A stretch of DNA of 34,874 nucleotides from Paracoccaceae bacterium. GTDB taxonomy: Bacteria > Pseudomonadota > Alphaproteobacteria > Rhodobacterales > Rhodobacteraceae. This document shows, in pieces, positions 1 through 8,935 of this stretch. The position numbers and the translations under genes were made by a program. The stretch covers positions 1,838 through 36,711 of the forward strand of contig JAGWAS010000030.1 in assembly GCA_021296235.1 (NCBI GenBank), written 5' to 3'. Each line of letters begins with the position of its first letter. Within the stretch, counting starts at the first letter, position 1. The notes under the pieces were generated by a model. It had not been told where the DNA came from and made no database searches. It saw nothing but the letters and a program-made list of their open reading frames with translations.

Positions 1-228
1 CACATTGTCTGAGTAGACGCTTTCAGTCATCCGCCACCGAATCCGAAACTGACGCCGGTCCCGCCCGACTTCCGGCCTGTCTTAACAAAAATGAGGCAAA
101 CAAAGAAAGCCGGAAAATAACAAGAAATTTTCGGAAGAATATCTCGCCGGTTTCAATCCTGTTCGTTCAAATTGTGATTGCACCGCACGGTTGCGGAACA
201 GTGGACAATCTAAAGGGGAAACGGAACC

Positions 229-1083
229 ATGCTGGATCATGCAGCCGCCTGCACGGAGATGGAGCGCTATCTCTTCGACCTCAACGGCTACCTGGTGCTG
301 GAGGGCGCACTCACCGCCGACGAGGTTGCCGCCTGCAACGAGATGCTCGACCGGTTGCAGGACACGCAACCGGGTGAATGGAAAGGCAATGTCCACGGGC
401 ACAGTTTCACGGGTTCGCATGAAGGCCTGAACCTGCAGCAGGTCTATGAGGCCGGACCGCCGTTCGAGCGGCTCATCGATCACCCTTCCTGGATCGCAAA
501 GGTGATTCACTTCATCGGCACGGATGAACCCAATTTCGACGGGCTGCACGGCCCATGCTTCATCGACGAGAATTTTGCCTCGATCCGCGGTCCGGGGCAG
601 GCAATCGGCCTGCATTCGGGTGGCCAGGACAGGGTGACCCGATGCCAGTTCCGTTACCATGACGGGCACTTCCACTGCGGACAGATCAACATCCTGATGG
701 CCTTTAACGACATAGGTGAAGGGGACGGGGCCACGATGGTGATTCCGGGCAGTCACAAGTCGAACATCCGTCATCCGGAGTTCGACAGGGCCGCAATGTC
801 CACGGCGGCAACATCGGTCGACGGGGTTGCGGGCGCGGTGGAGGTGCACCTGAAGGCCGGCGACGCCCTTCTCTTCGTCGACTCCATAATGCACGGCTCC
901 GCCGCCCGCCGAAATGCAGGCCAACGCAGGATGGCCGTGTACCGCTACGGACCGTCTTGGGGCTTTTTCCGGCACAACTATCGGCCGAGCCCGGCGCTGC
1001 TTGACCGGTTGAATTCCCTGCAGCGCAGGATTGTGATGCCGCACAAGCCGCCGCAGACGCCTCCCCCTGACAGCGGGTACTGA
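229..1083 (+). CDS. Phytanoyl-CoA dioxygenase (PhyH) family protein
   Basis: A 284-residue protein of the PhyH branch of Fe(II)/2-oxoglutarate oxygenases, which usually hydroxylate small molecules in the cytoplasm. The double-stranded beta-helix core is visible: strand INILMAFNDI (about residues 153-162), the PhyH hallmark VIPGSHK (171-177), the distal metal His in MHGSA (His222), and basic residues in GQRRM (231-235) that could bind 2-oxoglutarate. The proximal HxD metal motif is not found. The two candidate positions read HSG (129-131) and HCG (149-151), so the usual Asp appears to be Gly. The start is supported by AGGGGA about 9 bases upstream. Nothing around it names the substrate, although a sugar-kinase remnant follows. 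Family assignment is confident. The reaction is unknown, and activity without the Asp ligand cannot be assumed. Confidence 0.85.
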   Translation: MLDHAAACTEMERYLFDLNGYLVLEGALTADEVAACNEMLDRLQDTQPGEWKGNVHGHSFTGSHEGLNLQQVYEAGPPFERLIDHPSWIAKVIHFIGTDEPNFDGLHGPCFIDENFASIRGPGQAIGLHSGGQDRVTRCQFRYHDGHFHCGQINILMAFNDIGEGDGATMVIPGSHKSNIRHPEFDRAAMSTAATSVDGVAGAVEVHLKAGDALLFVDSIMHGSAARRNAGQRRMAVYRYGPSWGFFRHNYRPSPALLDRLNSLQRRIVMPHKPPQTPPPDSGY

Positions 1084-1337
1084 ACCGGGGCTGACCGCAC
1101 TCGCCGACGGCGATTTCCCGTTTCGCACGTTCCCCTCTGACATCGCGCAGGGGCGGGTCCCGGCCCGGTTGGCGCGAACGGGGATGGGAATTGACGGTGT
1201 TGGCCTGATCCATGCCGAAGATGCTTGTTGGAGCCGATGATCGGGCAGGGGTTGACCACCGGGTTGCCTTCCGTGACATGTTGCTGTCAAACACCGGGCC
1301 GGAAAGACAAGGGTTGCCGATGTCCCACGTGATTTGA

Positions 1338-1676
1338 ATTGACGGCGGAACCGAAAGCCTCAGGGCATTCGTGTTCGATCTTCCGGGCCACCCGGTGGCA
1401 TCACGCGCCACACCCTATGCCACGAATTTCCCCGAACCCGGATGGGCGGAGCAGGACCTCTCCGATTGGTGGGCGGCGGTGGGCGTATCCGTCAGGGGTG
1501 CGATGTCGCAGGCGGGCATGGCCGTGGAGGATGTCCTTTCGCATTGCGTGGATACGACCTGCAGTTCCGTGGTTGCGCTCGACGAGTCCGGTAAACCCTT
1601 TGCCCCGCAATGATCTGGTTGGACGTTCGCGCCGCGGAGGAGGCGGGAGCGATTGCTGAGACGGGCGATCCTGCCA
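1338..1676 (+). pseudogene. FGGY-family carbohydrate kinase, N-terminal remnant
   Basis: The reading frame from 1338 encodes the FGGY kinase N-terminus, beginning IDGGTESLRAFVFDL (the phosphate-binding DGGT region). It continues through PGWAEQDLSDWW and the VDTTCSSVVALDESG segment typical of ribulokinase-like kinases. The start codon is gone: an in-frame TGA sits at 1335-1337. The frame closes with TGA just after 1610. Homology resumes one frame over as IWLDVRAAEEAG...AETGDP (about 1610-1676), and then everything downstream is missing. Intact FGGY kinases are around 500 residues, so only about the first 110 survive. The gene is therefore triply damaged: start lost, frameshifted and truncated. 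The breakpoint lies next to repeats that resemble IS21-type ends. In life it would have phosphorylated a sugar or polyol. The substrate cannot be told from the remnant. Confidence 0.8.
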
Positions 1677-1685
1677 ACCGGCATA

Positions 1686-1767
1686 CAAAAGTGACCCACC
1701 ATCGGCGTGCATAATGTTGAACTCAACATTACAATGCAGTTAAGATTACGTGCAAAATTGACCCGTC
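1686..1767 (+). mobile_element. Possible solo end of an IS21-like insertion sequence
   Basis: Two imperfect 15-base direct repeats, CAAAAGTGACCCACC (1686-1700) and CAAAATTGACCCGTC (1753-1767), match at 12 of 15 positions. Repeated TGACCC-containing units at the element ends are known from IS21-family elements. They begin exactly where the kinase remnant loses homology. No istA or istB reading frame is present, so at best this is a scar or a single remaining end. The assignment rests on a short motif only. Confidence 0.3.
1713..1730. repeat. Perfect 8-base inverted repeat
   Basis: AATGTTGA and TCAACATT are exact reverse complements separated by 2 bases. The palindrome lies between the two IS21-like repeat units. 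It could be a regulator operator or part of the element end. No downstream plus-strand gene follows, and it lies beyond the 3' end of hutH. The symmetry is certain and the function unknown. Confidence 0.5.
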
Positions 1768-1901
1768 TTGTGCCGGTTTTCTTTCCCAGTAGCCTTTTCC
1801 CGGTAGCCTATTCAGGAGGCTGGGTTTTGGGGAGTTGGGTTGACGGGAAGGAAGTCGGGTTTTGGTCTCCGGGAGTTGGCCGACGAATTGCCCTCCCACA
1901 C

Positions 1902-3425
1902 TCAGCGGTGGAGTCTCAACCCGGCGACAGATGCAACAGTGCCGGAGCGCACCAACGCAGCGGCGGTCTCAATCTCGGGTGCGAGATAGCGGTCTTTTCC
2001 AAGCGGCGGAACCTCGGTTCGAAGGGCGGTCAGCACCTGTTGCAGCCTGGTCGAGGTTTGGAATGGACTGCGCGCCTCAATCCCTTGGGCGGCGCACAGC
2101 ATCTCGATTCCGAGGATTACAGACAGATTGGTGCACATTCGGTGAAGACGCAGCGCACCATGTGCGGACATCGCAACATGATCCTCCTGATTGGCGGATG
2201 TAGGTGTCGAGTCGGTTACGCAGGGATTCGCCAGGTGCTTGTTTTCGCTCATCAGTGCTGCAGTTGTGATTTCGGCCATCATGAAACCTGAATTCAGGCC
2301 CGGCTCCGGCGTAAGGAAGGGCGGCAGATCGAAATTCAGTGTCGGATCCACCATCAGTGCCACCCTGCGTTGAGCTATTGCTCCAATCTCCGCCAGTGCG
2401 AGCGCAATTTGGTCGGCAGCGAAGCCAACATATTCTGCGTGGAAGTTTCCGCCGGACACGATCTTGCCCAGCTTCACAAGCACAAGCGGATTGTCGGTTA
2501 CCGCGTTCGCCTCGATCTCAAGCGTGCGGGCAGCGATTCGAAGGGTGTCCAGTGTGGCGCCGAGTACTTGTGGCTGACAACGGATGCAGTAGGGATCCTG
2601 CACTCGCTTGTCGCCCTTCCGATGGCTCTCGCGGATCTCTGAGCCTTGCATCAGCGTACGCATGGCATGCGCCACATCGATTTGCCCGGCATGGCCGCGC
2701 AGTTCATGGATTTCCGAAATCAGCGGAGCGGTTGAGCCCATTACCGCATCTGTAGACAGTGCCGCAATCACGGCGGAGGCCTCAGCCATCCGCCATGCAT
2801 CGAACAGCGCCTTGAGCGCACACGCGTTGGAAAACTGGGTTCCGTTGATCAGCCCGAGCCCCTCCTTGGGCCCAAGCACAAGAGGCTTGATCCCTGCACT
2901 TTCCAATGCGTCGGAAGCCTTCATCCTGCGGCCCGATTGATGGATTTCCCCCACCCCGATCATGGCCGCCGTAAAGTGTGCCAGTGGTGCCAGGTCACCC
3001 GAAGCTCCCACCGACCCTTGAGTTGGAACGACGGGCAGAAGGGCTCTTTCCAACATCCTTTCGATACGGTCGATCACATCCCAGCGCACACCTGAGGCAC
3101 CGCGGCCGAGAGAAAGAAGTTTCAGCGCCATCATCAGCCGGGTTGTGCTTTCGTCCAGTGGTTCACCAGTTCCACAGCAGTGGCTGACGATGAGATTTCG
3201 CTGCAGGGCAGCTGTGTCGTCAGGTCGTATTTTGGTTGATGCAAGCTTCCCGAAGCCCGTATTTACTCCATAAACCGGCATCCGTCCCATCGCCGCTTCG
3301 GAAACCATCGCAGCTGCAGCATCAACAACGGGCTTTGCACCAGGATTAAGTCGGACAGAACCAGATTCCCGGAAGACCGCCTCCAGTGTCTCGAGCGTTG
3401 TGGCTCCCGGGTCAAGAACGATCAT
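1902..3425 (-). CDS. hutH: Histidine ammonia-lyase (HAL/PAL family)
   Basis: A 507-residue, full-length member of the aromatic amino acid lyase family, which removes ammonia from L-histidine to give urocanate in the cytoplasm. The Ala-Ser-Gly triad that cyclises into the MIO electrophile is present in [14 protein letters not shown] (ASG at 141-143). The conserved Tyr of VYGVNTGFG (Tyr52), the NGTQ motif and the QDPYC(I)RC-type motif are also there. The ATG overlaps the stop of the decayed upstream gene (ATGA at 3422-3425), so it was translationally coupled to it. It ends the minus-strand transporter/catabolic block. No hutU, hutI or hutG is nearby, so urocanate breakdown must be encoded elsewhere. 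Alternatively the enzyme may be a tyrosine or related aminomutase/lyase, which share the MIO fold. HAL is favoured by overall similarity, but the substrate is not proven. Confidence 0.88.
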   Translation of the reverse strand: MIVLDPGATTLETLEAVFRESGSVRLNPGAKPVVDAAAAMVSEAAMGRMPVYGVNTGFGKLASTKIRPDDTAALQRNLIVSHCCGTGEPLDESTTRLMMALKLLSLGRGASGVRWDVIDRIERMLERALLPVVPTQGSVGASGDLAPLAHFTAAMIGVGEIHQSGRRMKASDALESAGIKPLVLGPKEGLGLINGTQFSNACALKALFDAWRMAEASAVIAALSTDAVMGSTAPLISEIHELRGHAGQIDVAHAMRTLMQGSEIRESHRKGDKRVQDPYCIRCQPQVLGATLDTLRIAARTLEIEANAVTDNPLVLVKLGKIVSGGNFHAEYVGFAADQIALALAEIGAIAQRRVALMVDPTLNFDLPPFLTPEPGLNSGFMMAEITTAALMSENKHLANPCVTDSTPTSANQEDHVAMSAHGALRLHRMCTNLSVILGIEMLCAAQGIEARSPFQTSTRLQQVLTALRTEVPPLGKDRYLAPEIETAAALVRSGTVASVAGLRLHR

Positions 3426-4261
3426 GAAAACACCGCAAAAACGCGCTCACCCTTGAGATCAACGACCGATTGCGGATTGATCCGCCGGGTTGGACATGGA
3501 TCTGCATTGAAGGTTTGGAACGCGCACCCGACCATGCCCGGTCACAGGGGGAAGGCCAGAATGCATGCAGCATCTCGGAATGCCTTTTCCGGTATCCCTC
3601 CGTGTTCCTCCAGATACGCAACCCGGCCGCCCCCGATCGCCGTTGCTCCGATCCGCTTCGTTCGACAAGCTGAACCGCCTGATTCCGGATCATGTTCAAC
3701 CGGGCGATTTCAAGTTTGCTGTTATGCATGCGAGGCACACTTTTCCAGGATGACCGGTTTGCGGGCATGACCGGCCTGCGGATGCATCCTAACCTGATTT
3801 CATTCGGCGGGAACCCAAAACCTGCCTTCGGCAGCCGACATGTACCAATTTCCGATCAACTGTTTCATTGCGAACTCCTCATGGGGGAATTTGCGGGTCT
3901 TGATTTGATGCGACCACTCATGGGTACCGGTCACATGATTGCATTGAACGGATCCGATTTCACAATGCAAATATCCGGCCGGGGAATGATCCGTGCGAAC
4001 CCCGTCCCCTGCTTCATAGCCGCAAAATCTGCCGTCGATCACAATTCCCTCAAGGATGCGTTTCCAATTGAAGATGGCACCTTCGACTTAATCAATGCGG
4101 ATTTCACGATCCTGTGCACTGAACAGGTTCGTGCATGGCCACTTTGATCTCATATGGATGCGGTCGGAAAACACGTTTACATCCTTCACAATTGCCAAGA
4201 TTCCTGCGGATGGTTTCTGAGTGGATCCGGGGATTCCGAATTCAGTCTCACACCTCTTCAT
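3422..4261 (-). pseudogene. Decayed gene of unknown family upstream of hutH
   Basis: On the minus strand one frame runs from ATG at 4261 to TGA at 3422-3424 (280 codons). It reads like ordinary protein but is interrupted by stops at 4088-4090 (TAA), 3800-3802 (TGA) and 3542-3544 (TGA), plus more in a poorly preserved middle part. Readable blocks include AGILAIVKDVNVFSDRIHM, GTHEWSHQIKTRKFPHEEFA and AAEGRFWVPAE, then GGGRVAYLEEHGGIPEKAF, NADPCPTRRINPQSVVDLKG and ERVFAVFS at the end. Between about 3690 and 3800 coding character shifts to another frame (RMHNSKLEIARLNMIRNQ), which suggests compensating indels. The final TGA overlaps the hutH ATG, the arrangement expected of an operon partner. I do not recognise the family. 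That it is a dead gene rather than noncoding DNA is an inference from coherent protein-like blocks and the coupled stop. Confidence 0.55.
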
Positions 4262-4484
4262 TTATTGTTTCGCGGTTTGCCAAATCGCAATGCAAATCAG
4301 ATTTCAAGATCGGTCCGCCCGCCATCCCTCGCTCCCGGCAACCCAGTTGGGAATCGGCAGCTCCGGAAGTGATCAATGCGGTTGACGGGAATCATGGTCC
4401 TTAACATGCCATCAACAGCGTAAGGGGACGATGCGGATATACGGCAGTAAGTTTATGCTGCCTCCACCCGACCATTGGCAGGGT

Positions 4485-5462
4485 TTACTCAGGCAATTGT
4501 GGCAGCCGTCCTTGGGATTTGAGTGCTTGAAAGGCCAGATAGGTCGTCCGTATTCCGGATTCCACGGAAATGCTCGGATAGTCGGGAAGATGATTGCGCA
4601 ATGGGCTGTCGTCCAAATTTGCCGGGAAAGGAAGCGGCGGACCATCGCAGTTGATCTTGGCCCCCGGTGCAATCGAGCGCAGCACCTCAAGCCCACCTTC
4701 GAGAGTTTCGCAGGTGCCATTTAGGTCGAAGCAAGGGGCTCCGTCGCCGGTCTGCGATACTGCCGCAATGAAGGCGGCCGCCGCCTCTCCGGCATAAAGC
4801 CAGCCCAGTTGTCCGGAAAACGGAACAACATATTCCTGGTTGAGGGCGGCGGCCTGAATGGCAATCGTGCTCTTTGAACTCATTCCCTGATCGCGGGCAA
4901 TGCCATAGACAATGCTTGGCCGCAGGCAAACCGACGGCACTCGCCAATCCGCCCAATATACGTAGGCAGTGTGTTCATTGGCCTGCTTGTAGGCGCCGTA
5001 TAGCGTTTCGCTCCACGGGCCTCCGGGAGGCATGGCGTGGGCAGCCACGGAAGATGCCAAAGCGGTTCGTTTGATTCCGATTTCTCTTGCTGCCTGGAGC
5101 ACGTTGATTGTGCCTTCGACATTGACCCTTGCACCGAGTGCCGGATTTGCCCTGCAGAAAGGAACCTGAAGACCCGCGTAGTGGATGATTGCCGTAATGT
5201 CGTGCTTCCTGATAATTTCCTTCAAGTTGTCGAAATTGGTTATGTCGCCGGTTTCCCAGTTTAGCGCATCGGCATCCTCCGTTCCCATTACGAGAGCCGG
5301 GCGATGCCTTTCGGAAGTCAGGTCAAAACCGACGCATTCAACACCTGACCGGGCAAGAATCGCCATGGTCCAGGCACCGAGGCAGCCGCCTGCACCGGTA
5401 ACCAGAAGCGGTCCGTCGAATCGCTTGGGATCGACCATGAATTCGTTGGTGAGAAAGTCCAT
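4485..5462 (-). CDS. NAD-dependent epimerase/dehydratase (extended SDR)
   Basis: A 325-residue extended short-chain dehydrogenase/reductase. The N-terminal Rossmann motif VTGAGGCLG (residues 21-29) binds NAD(P). NVEGT (about 114-118), a Ser-rich strand end at 137-138 and the catalytic YGAYK (Tyr155, Lys159) follow, and the RPSIVYG segment is typical of the sugar-nucleotide epimerase subfamily. The substrate may be a sugar nucleotide, uronate or lactone. Sequence alone does not tell. The start has a GGAAG element 8 bases upstream. Met9 is a possible alternative start. It sits on the same strand as the sugar-type ABC transporter upstream and the decayed gene plus hutH downstream, with 470 bases separating it from the transporter ATPase. 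That places it in a carbohydrate catabolism context by inference. Confidence 0.88.
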   Translation of the reverse strand: MDFLTNEFMVDPKRFDGPLLVTGAGGCLGAWTMAILARSGVECVGFDLTSERHRPALVMGTEDADALNWETGDITNFDNLKEIIRKHDITAIIHYAGLQVPFCRANPALGARVNVEGTINVLQAAREIGIKRTALASSVAAHAMPPGGPWSETLYGAYKQANEHTAYVYWADWRVPSVCLRPSIVYGIARDQGMSSKSTIAIQAAALNQEYVVPFSGQLGWLYAGEAAAAFIAAVSQTGDGAPCFDLNGTCETLEGGLEVLRSIAPGAKINCDGPPLPFPANLDDSPLRNHLPDYPSISVESGIRTTYLAFQALKSQGRLPQLPE

Positions 5463-5932
5463 TGCCGCTCTTCCTTCGGAGAAACAGGATTGGTTTTATT
5501 CGGAAGCCCATCTTTTGAAAATCCCGCAATGCCTGCAATACCACACGAAGCTCGGTATCTTGCCGCATGATTTCCCAGTTGAGTTGTGCCCACACAAATC
5601 TGGTTGTCCTTTCGCACCGGTGTTGATCTCCGAAGCGCCCGTCAGGCGGCAATCGCTGGGCGGTTTTGTTGAATTCGGAGAATTATTGCCCTTGGTTAAG
5701 CCCCCTTAATTTCCGGTTGGCCCACGGATTTGAACTTGGGCCGATGCAAATCATCCCATTTGAAAATTGATTTCATCCGGCTGCAACAGTCCGGCACGGA
5801 CAATTGGCCTTCGATCAGTTCGGAAAGGGCTCCGCGTGTCTGCATGGAGCCGATGGAGTGGACACCCCGATCTGACGGCGGGCATAACCGGCAAACCTGA
5901 AGGCAAGCGCAGGTCAATCCATGATTCCCTGG
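5463..5932. other. Intergenic stretch without a supported gene
   Basis: These 470 bases lie between the ABC ATPase and the epimerase, both on the minus strand. Minus-strand frames give short open stretches (for example 5696-5917), but they show no motif, no ribosome binding site and no resemblance to a family I know. It could hold the epimerase promoter or the remains of another gene. I see no convincing terminator hairpin with a T run. Confidence 0.5.
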
Positions 5933-7048
5933 CTAATCTAGGCGTTCCCCGGTTTCCGCGTCGAATACGTGAGCCAGGGGAAAGTTCAGGCGAATCAGGT
6001 GCTTGTCCCCTGCGACAGTATCAAACCGACCCCGAATCAGGATTGTAATCTCACCGTTCAGCGCGGACGCTACGATGTGGGTGTCGAGGCCGGTTACCTC
6101 GACTAGTGCGACTTCGGCTGGAATCTCTCCGTAGGTTTCATCATCTTCAGGAACCGGGCCGGGTCCCGGCAACGTGATGTGCTCGGGTCTTATACCTAAA
6201 AGGCACTTCTGACCCGGACTGACATTTTCGGAGCCCACCAACGTTCCCGGCGGAATGGGGATCGGAACTCCGTTTTGTGGTACAAAGCAGTGTTGCCCGT
6301 GTACCTTTTCAAAGGTTCCACCCAACAGGTTCATGGCTGGAGAACCGATGAATCCTGCCACAAAGACATTTGTTGGCCTGTCGTAGAGTTCAATTGGGGT
6401 GCCTACCTGCTCAATCCTGCCATCGCGCAAAATGACAACCTGTTCGGCCATCGTCATCGCCTCGACCTGATCGTGGGTCACAAAGATCATGGTCGTGCCC
6501 AAGCGCTGGTGCAGCCTCTTTATCTCTGCCCGCATCTGGACACGGAGCTTTGCATCAAGATTTGACAGGGGTTCGTCAAAGAGAAACACCTTCGGGTTGC
6601 GGACAATTGCCCGCCCCATCGCCACCCTTTGGCGCTGGCCGCCTGACAAATGTCGCGGATATCGATCAAGCAAATTTTCGAGACCGAGAATACGCGCGGC
6701 TTCCCACATGCGGTTGTTGCTTTCTTCGCGGGTGCAGCGCGCCATCCGCAGGGTGAACAGCATGTTTTCCGCAACAGTCATGTGTGGATAGAGCGCGTAG
6801 TTCTGAAATACCATTGCCACGTCACGATCCTTGGGAGCGAGATGATTTACCGCACTGCCGCCAATGTAGATTTCGCCGTAGTCAATGTGCTCAAGGCCGG
6901 CGATCATTCGGAGCAATGTGGACTTTCCACACCCGGATGGACCTATCAGTGCCACAAAGCACCCGGAGGGCACTTCGAATTCGACGTCGCGCAATACGGC
7001 TTCCTTGCCGAAGTCCTTGCCGACCGAACTGAATGCAACTTGCACCAT
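5933..7048 (-). CDS. Sugar-type ABC transporter ATP-binding protein (MalK/UgpC-like)
   Basis: A 371-residue ATPase of the carbohydrate uptake (CUT1) class that energises import at the inner membrane. Visible motifs: Walker A GPSGCGKST (36-44), Q-loop VFQNYALYPHMTV, ABC signature LSGGQRQRV, Walker B VFLFDEPLSNLDAKLR, and the H-loop VTHDQ. A C-terminal TOBE/regulatory domain of about 130 residues follows, including LLGIRPEHI. The length matches the MalK/UgpC family (about 360-370). It starts 15 bases after the NMT1-like gene ends, so the two are probably co-transcribed. The two permeases and the sugar-type binding protein lie further upstream on the same strand and are the natural partners. The sequence does not name the substrate. 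Confidence 0.93.
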   Translation of the reverse strand: MVQVAFSSVGKDFGKEAVLRDVEFEVPSGCFVALIGPSGCGKSTLLRMIAGLEHIDYGEIYIGGSAVNHLAPKDRDVAMVFQNYALYPHMTVAENMLFTLRMARCTREESNNRMWEAARILGLENLLDRYPRHLSGGQRQRVAMGRAIVRNPKVFLFDEPLSNLDAKLRVQMRAEIKRLHQRLGTTMIFVTHDQVEAMTMAEQVVILRDGRIEQVGTPIELYDRPTNVFVAGFIGSPAMNLLGGTFEKVHGQHCFVPQNGVPIPIPPGTLVGSENVSPGQKCLLGIRPEHITLPGPGPVPEDDETYGEIPAEVALVEVTGLDTHIVASALNGEITILIRGRFDTVAGDKHLIRLNFPLAHVFDAETGERLD

Positions 7049-7063
7049 TGATGCCTCGCTCGC

Positions 7064-8041
7064 CTACCGGATATCCGATGCTGGAGTTCGAAGGGGGAGC
7101 GTAGGCTGAGCTTGGATTCCGCTTCCTTCTGCCTGAGATCCATACTTCCAGAAAGAGGTGTCAAGCGCACACGACAGGGGAGTGTCGGGCGGAACAATTC
7201 CGAGATTGCGGTAAGCGCACAGATTTTCAGCCCACCGTTCGGGGTCTATACAGCCGATACGTTCCAAACCGCTGCCACCGGTAACAAGCTGGTGAACGAG
7301 GTGGAGTGCCTTGATCTCTTGTGCTCGATCCTCCATCGGTTCTCCGACACGTCGAATTGAGGCTGCAGCTTGGTCGAAGTTCCTTAGGCAGGTGCGCCAA
7401 CCCGCAAAGGATACTTGCAGGAACTGCTCGTAGACTTGACGGTGCGCGGCGAGTAGCGCATCAGGCGCAAATATTACTTGTGCATAAGGGTGCAGCTTCG
7501 GATGCCGCAGCGCAAACGTCGAGACGGTTGCGCCACGAGCAGCCAATTCGAGCGGTTCGGTTACCGCATAACCCTGAACTGCGTCGAAGCGTCGTGCAAG
7601 GAGATTGTCCAGGTCATGAGCAACCTCGACGAGGTTTAGTTCGCTGAGGCTGATGCCGTGAAGGTCCAACATTCCTTCGAGTATGCGAATGCCATCGCAG
7701 TGCATGGCAACACGTTTGCCGCGCAGATCGGCGATGGACTGAATCCCCGATTCCGGTCGGCTCATTACGACCAATGGAGTTTGCTGAAACATCGCCGCAA
7801 GGGCACTGACCTTTGCTTGCCCGCAGGCATTTGCCGAAACAACGAGATTATCTTCGGCTGATCCTGCGCATAACCCGCCTGCATTGACTGTTTCCACGAT
7901 GCTGCGTCCATCTTCGGCCCAAGGGACCAGATTAACGTTCAAGCCGGCGTCCTGATACAAACCGCGATCAAGTGCCCAACAGATGCCGGCAAACTGGACG
8001 TTTGGAAGCCAGTCGAGATAGAACGTAAATTCTTGGCGCAT
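7064..8041 (-). CDS. NMT1/THI5-like ABC substrate-binding protein without signal peptide
   Basis: A 325-residue protein resembling the NMT1/THI5/SsuA type II periplasmic binding proteins (thiamine pyrimidine precursors, sulfonates, nitrate and similar ligands). It opens with FYLDWLPNVQFAGICWALDRG, the typical first ligand-binding loop, and has the GKRVAMHCDG and DAVQGYAVTEPLELA segments that line the cleft. It begins directly at MRQEFTFYLDW, with no hydrophobic signal peptide or lipobox. In-frame sequence upstream does not offer one. As annotated it would stay in the cytoplasm, which is odd for a transporter binding protein. It may be a cytoplasmic sensor or a THI5-like biosynthetic protein, or its start may have been lost. 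GGGGA precedes the ATG by 5 bases. It is encoded between the Nif3-like gene and the ABC ATPase. Confidence 0.8.
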   Translation of the reverse strand: MRQEFTFYLDWLPNVQFAGICWALDRGLYQDAGLNVNLVPWAEDGRSIVETVNAGGLCAGSAEDNLVVSANACGQAKVSALAAMFQQTPLVVMSRPESGIQSIADLRGKRVAMHCDGIRILEGMLDLHGISLSELNLVEVAHDLDNLLARRFDAVQGYAVTEPLELAARGATVSTFALRHPKLHPYAQVIFAPDALLAAHRQVYEQFLQVSFAGWRTCLRNFDQAAASIRRVGEPMEDRAQEIKALHLVHQLVTGGSGLERIGCIDPERWAENLCAYRNLGIVPPDTPLSCALDTSFWKYGSQAEGSGIQAQPTLPLRTPASDIR

Positions 8042-8097
8042 TCAATTCCCCAAATCATTGACAGGCAGGGCAATTGATATGGACACGGCAAGCATCT

Positions 8098-8904
8098 TCA
8101 TATGAACCGGTCAGGATCGACCGTGTCGACATACTCGATTTGCATTTCGGGAAGACGGGTCTTAAGCCATTCGCAACAGGCCTGCATGCCTGGTGTTTCC
8201 GTGGCGCAATGTCCGCCTGTGATCATCGCTACCCCGCTGTCGCGTGCGAATTCCAGATCTCGCCACTCAACCACTTCGCCGGTCAGTGCTGCATCGCAGC
8301 CGTGCTTCGCAGCCCGCTTCACGATGTCGATGGCCCCGGGGCTGCCCCAATCCAGCGATATTCTGCGTACCGATTGCTCGGGATCGCCGCAATAACGGAT
8401 TCCGGACTTACCAAGCCGCTCGGCAATGTGCGCCGCAATCTCAGCGAGAGTTACTGTCGGGGGTTCATAAATGTAGTCAGGTGATACCTGGACATTACTC
8501 CAGCCGAGGGTGCTGGCCAGTGCATAACCCATCCCATGATCTGGGAATTGGTCCCAACCATCGTGAAATCGGTGTACAACGAGGCCATAATCCTCAATCA
8601 GGCATTGCTTTCGTTTCCCCGGCTCGGTCGCCATCTTGTCGGGCAGGTCCAGTGCGGGCGTTTGTCGGTGGTCGCCGTAAGGATAGAAGTAGGGATGGTG
8701 GTAATATACCGGTTCGTGTGCGAGTACAAAATTCAGCCCCTTACCCGCGGCTCGTTCAAGTACATCAATGTTGGGTAACCAAGTCACTGCAATGCCCTTA
8801 ATCTCGGTATCCGGGTTACCAGCCATGATACCATCCACTTCGTCCTCCGGGGTATGGGGCGGAGCCTCGCGAAGCAGCCACCGGTCAAGCTCTGATGCAC
8901 GCAT
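8098..8904 (-). CDS. Nif3-like dinuclear metal centre protein
   Basis: A 268-residue protein with the Nif3/GTP cyclohydrolase I type 2-like pattern. This comprises an early segment GIAVTWLPN, a metal-binding FVLAHEPVYYHHP segment (about residues 60-72), and a C-terminal DAALTGEVVEWRDLEFARDSG plus GGHCATETPGM, where the conserved His and Glu residues typically bind a dinuclear metal site. A longer reading with 28 extra residues is possible, but the start at 8904 has GGAGG 6 bases upstream and is preferred. It lies between the permease gene (31 bases upstream) and the NMT1-like gene, so it belongs to the transporter operon. Nif3 family functions are poorly defined. A hydrolase acting on the imported compound is an inference only. 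Confidence 0.82.
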   Translation of the reverse strand: MRASELDRWLLREAPPHTPEDEVDGIMAGNPDTEIKGIAVTWLPNIDVLERAAGKGLNFVLAHEPVYYHHPYFYPYGDHRQTPALDLPDKMATEPGKRKQCLIEDYGLVVHRFHDGWDQFPDHGMGYALASTLGWSNVQVSPDYIYEPPTVTLAEIAAHIAERLGKSGIRYCGDPEQSVRRISLDWGSPGAIDIVKRAAKHGCDAALTGEVVEWRDLEFARDSGVAMITGGHCATETPGMQACCEWLKTRLPEMQIEYVDTVDPDRFI

Positions 8905-8935
8905 TTTCGTCCTCCTTAAATTCAGCATTGGGATC

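Noticed and set aside
82..1290. A 402-codon minus-strand open frame antisense to the PhyH gene
   Set aside because: It has no recognisable domain, is rich in Arg/Pro/His as antisense frames of GC-rich genes are, and the opposite strand has clear PhyH motifs with a ribosome site.
1805..1821. AGCCT/AGGCT inverted repeat as a hutH terminator
   Set aside because: A 5-bp stem with no T run in the minus direction is too weak to call.
3692..4147. A 151-codon plus-strand frame between hutH and the epimerase
   Set aside because: The minus strand of the same region carries the more coherent decayed gene that is coupled to hutH.
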